Shown here one piece after another: positions 63,174-64,000 of a stretch of 64,000 bases of DNA. The translations under genes and the position numbers were made by a program. The stretch is from Paenibacillus lutimineralis (lineage in GTDB: Bacteria > Bacillota > Bacilli > Paenibacillales > Paenibacillaceae). The stretch lies in contig NZ_CP034346.1 in the NCBI RefSeq assembly GCF_003991425.1, positions 5,455,001-5,519,000 of the forward strand, read 5' to 3'. The stretch's first letter is position 1, and the number at the start of each line of letters is the position of its first letter. The notes beneath the pieces were generated by a model. That model worked only from the letters and a program-made list of their open reading frames with translations. It was not told the DNA's origin and searched no databases.

Positions 63174-64000
63174 CGGAAGATACCCCTCTCCGTCCCAATG
63201 CCCCATCACTAAGCAAAGCTAAGTAACCATCCTCCAATGTCGGGTTAACCCGCTTCATTTGAGAATTCACGTTAGGGATATCAGCAATGATCTTACACAG
63301 CATTCCTTCCTCCGTCCGACGCGTTGAGACTACGGACAAGGGGTCCAGCATCTCGTACTCTTGTTCAGTCAATACACCTTCCCATACTCTGCCTTGTCCT
63401 AAGGCTTGCAAATCAGCCAATTCACCTGACATTCGCACCCGCCCCTGATCGAGTACGGCAATCTGACGGCAATTGCTCTCAATATCCGCAACAATATGCG
63501 TTGACAGCAATACGACACGTCCCAAGCTAAACCTGGTAAGCAAATTGCGGAAGCGAACCCGCTCTTCTGGGTCGAGACCGGCCGTCGGCTCGTCAACGAT
63601 AAGCACCTGCGGTGAACCGATCAGGGCTTGAGCGATGCCGAGCCTACGCTTCATTCCACCCGAATAAGTACGGATCTTCTTGCGTGCCTTATCCTGGAGA
63701 TTCAACTGCTCCAACAGCTTATCGATTTCCACCTTACGATGCCTTTTATCGCTAATCCCCTTCATCGCAGCAACATAATCCAAAAATTCCGCCCCAGTCA
63801 GCTGGGGATAAACTTGAAATTGCTGCGGCAAATAACCGATCATTCTGCGAATATCCTCTGATTTGTGCAGCGGCACACCATTGATAAATGCCTCTCCGGA
63901 CGTTGGCGTAGACAGTGTCGATAGAATTCTCATCAGGGTCGACTTACCCGCCCCATTCGGCCCAAGCAATCCGACCATTCCTTCTGTAATCGTTAAATTC
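63166..64000 (-). CDS. ABC transporter ATP-binding protein, 5' end cut by window edge
   Basis: The reading frame stays open to the window edge (..NLTITEGMVGLLGPNGAGKST), so the gene starts outside. Walker A GLLGPNGAGKST, signature YSGGMKRRLGIAQAL, Walker B VLIVDEPTAGLDPEE, and a C-terminal extension of about 80 residues. It overlaps the fused permease gene by 8 bp and should energise the two permeases downstream. Confidence 0.9.
   Translation of the reverse strand, partial: NLTITEGMVGLLGPNGAGKSTLMRILSTLSTPTSGEAFINGVPLHKSEDIRRMIGYLPQQFQVYPQLTGAEFLDYVAAMKGISDKRHRKVEIDKLLEQLNLQDKARKKIRTYSGGMKRRLGIAQALIGSPQVLIVDEPTAGLDPEERVRFRNLLTRFSLGRVVLLSTHIVADIESNCRQIAVLDQGRVRMSGELADLQALGQGRVWEGVLTEQEYEMLDPLSVVSTRRTEEGMLCKIIADIPNVNSQMKRVNPTLEDGYLALLSDGALGRRGVSSDA

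Overview
The window looks like a chromosomal segment of a spore-forming Firmicute close to Paenibacillus. Pointers are the B. subtilis-like order perR - ygzB - ygxA, a complete sigY-yxlCDEFG operon, a YyaC-type spore protease, gatCAB, a CydABS-type bd oxidase, an S-layer-homology (SLH) anchored giant nuclease, AGGAGG-type ribosome binding sites and moderate GC. Nearly all genes lie on the minus strand. There are no phage genes, transposases, CRISPR arrays or tRNAs.\n\nLayout. 0-7.3 kb: ygxA and ygzB, a membrane-anchored GH18 hydrolase, perR, a DUF4097 membrane protein and a GNAT enzyme. 7.3-12.1 kb: gatCAB, an unknown protein and an MgtC-family protein. 12.2-15.3 kb: the sigY ECF sigma operon with its own ECF-type promoter. 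15.5-24.8 kb: housekeeping and surface genes (MBL hydrolase, thioredoxin-like protein, DedA, O-antigen-ligase-like protein, METTL25-like methyltransferase, DUF6483, alpha/beta hydrolase, yyaC). 25-32.3 kb: DUF948, YpmS-like, SH3-NlpC/P60, a cation diffusion facilitator, an ABC-F ATPase and an NAPE-PLD-like hydrolase. 32.4-35.1 kb: cydA-cydB plus a 33-codon cydS-like gene and a second tiny membrane-protein ORF upstream. 35.2-41.5 kb: one 2090-residue secreted nuclease/5'-nucleotidase with SLH repeats. 42-47 kb: a nucleoside ABC importer (bmpA-nupOPQ type). Its proximity to the nuclease suggests a nucleic acid to nucleoside salvage route. 47.3-57.5 kb: CvfC/YpgR, an amino acid permease, a transglutaminase-like protein, trxB, a PfeT-like P1B ATPase, a cupin and metY. 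57.7-64 kb: two ABC modules around a second ECF sigma factor, cut by a repeat.\n\nThe most unusual content is intergenic. A family of palindrome-rich interspersed elements occurs in at least eight clear full or shortened copies plus several end fragments. All share GTTCAAAAAGT / ACTTTTTGAAC inverted ends. They range from about 55 to 410 bp and look assembled from nested hairpin modules. Several begin within 0-20 bp of a stop codon, and one lies between parts of an apparent ECF/ABC operon. A second repeat type (TCTAACGAAACT...ATCG) occurs as two direct plus two inverted copies between duplicated terminators at 20.7-21.05 kb. I could not search databases, so novelty of these repeats is inference.
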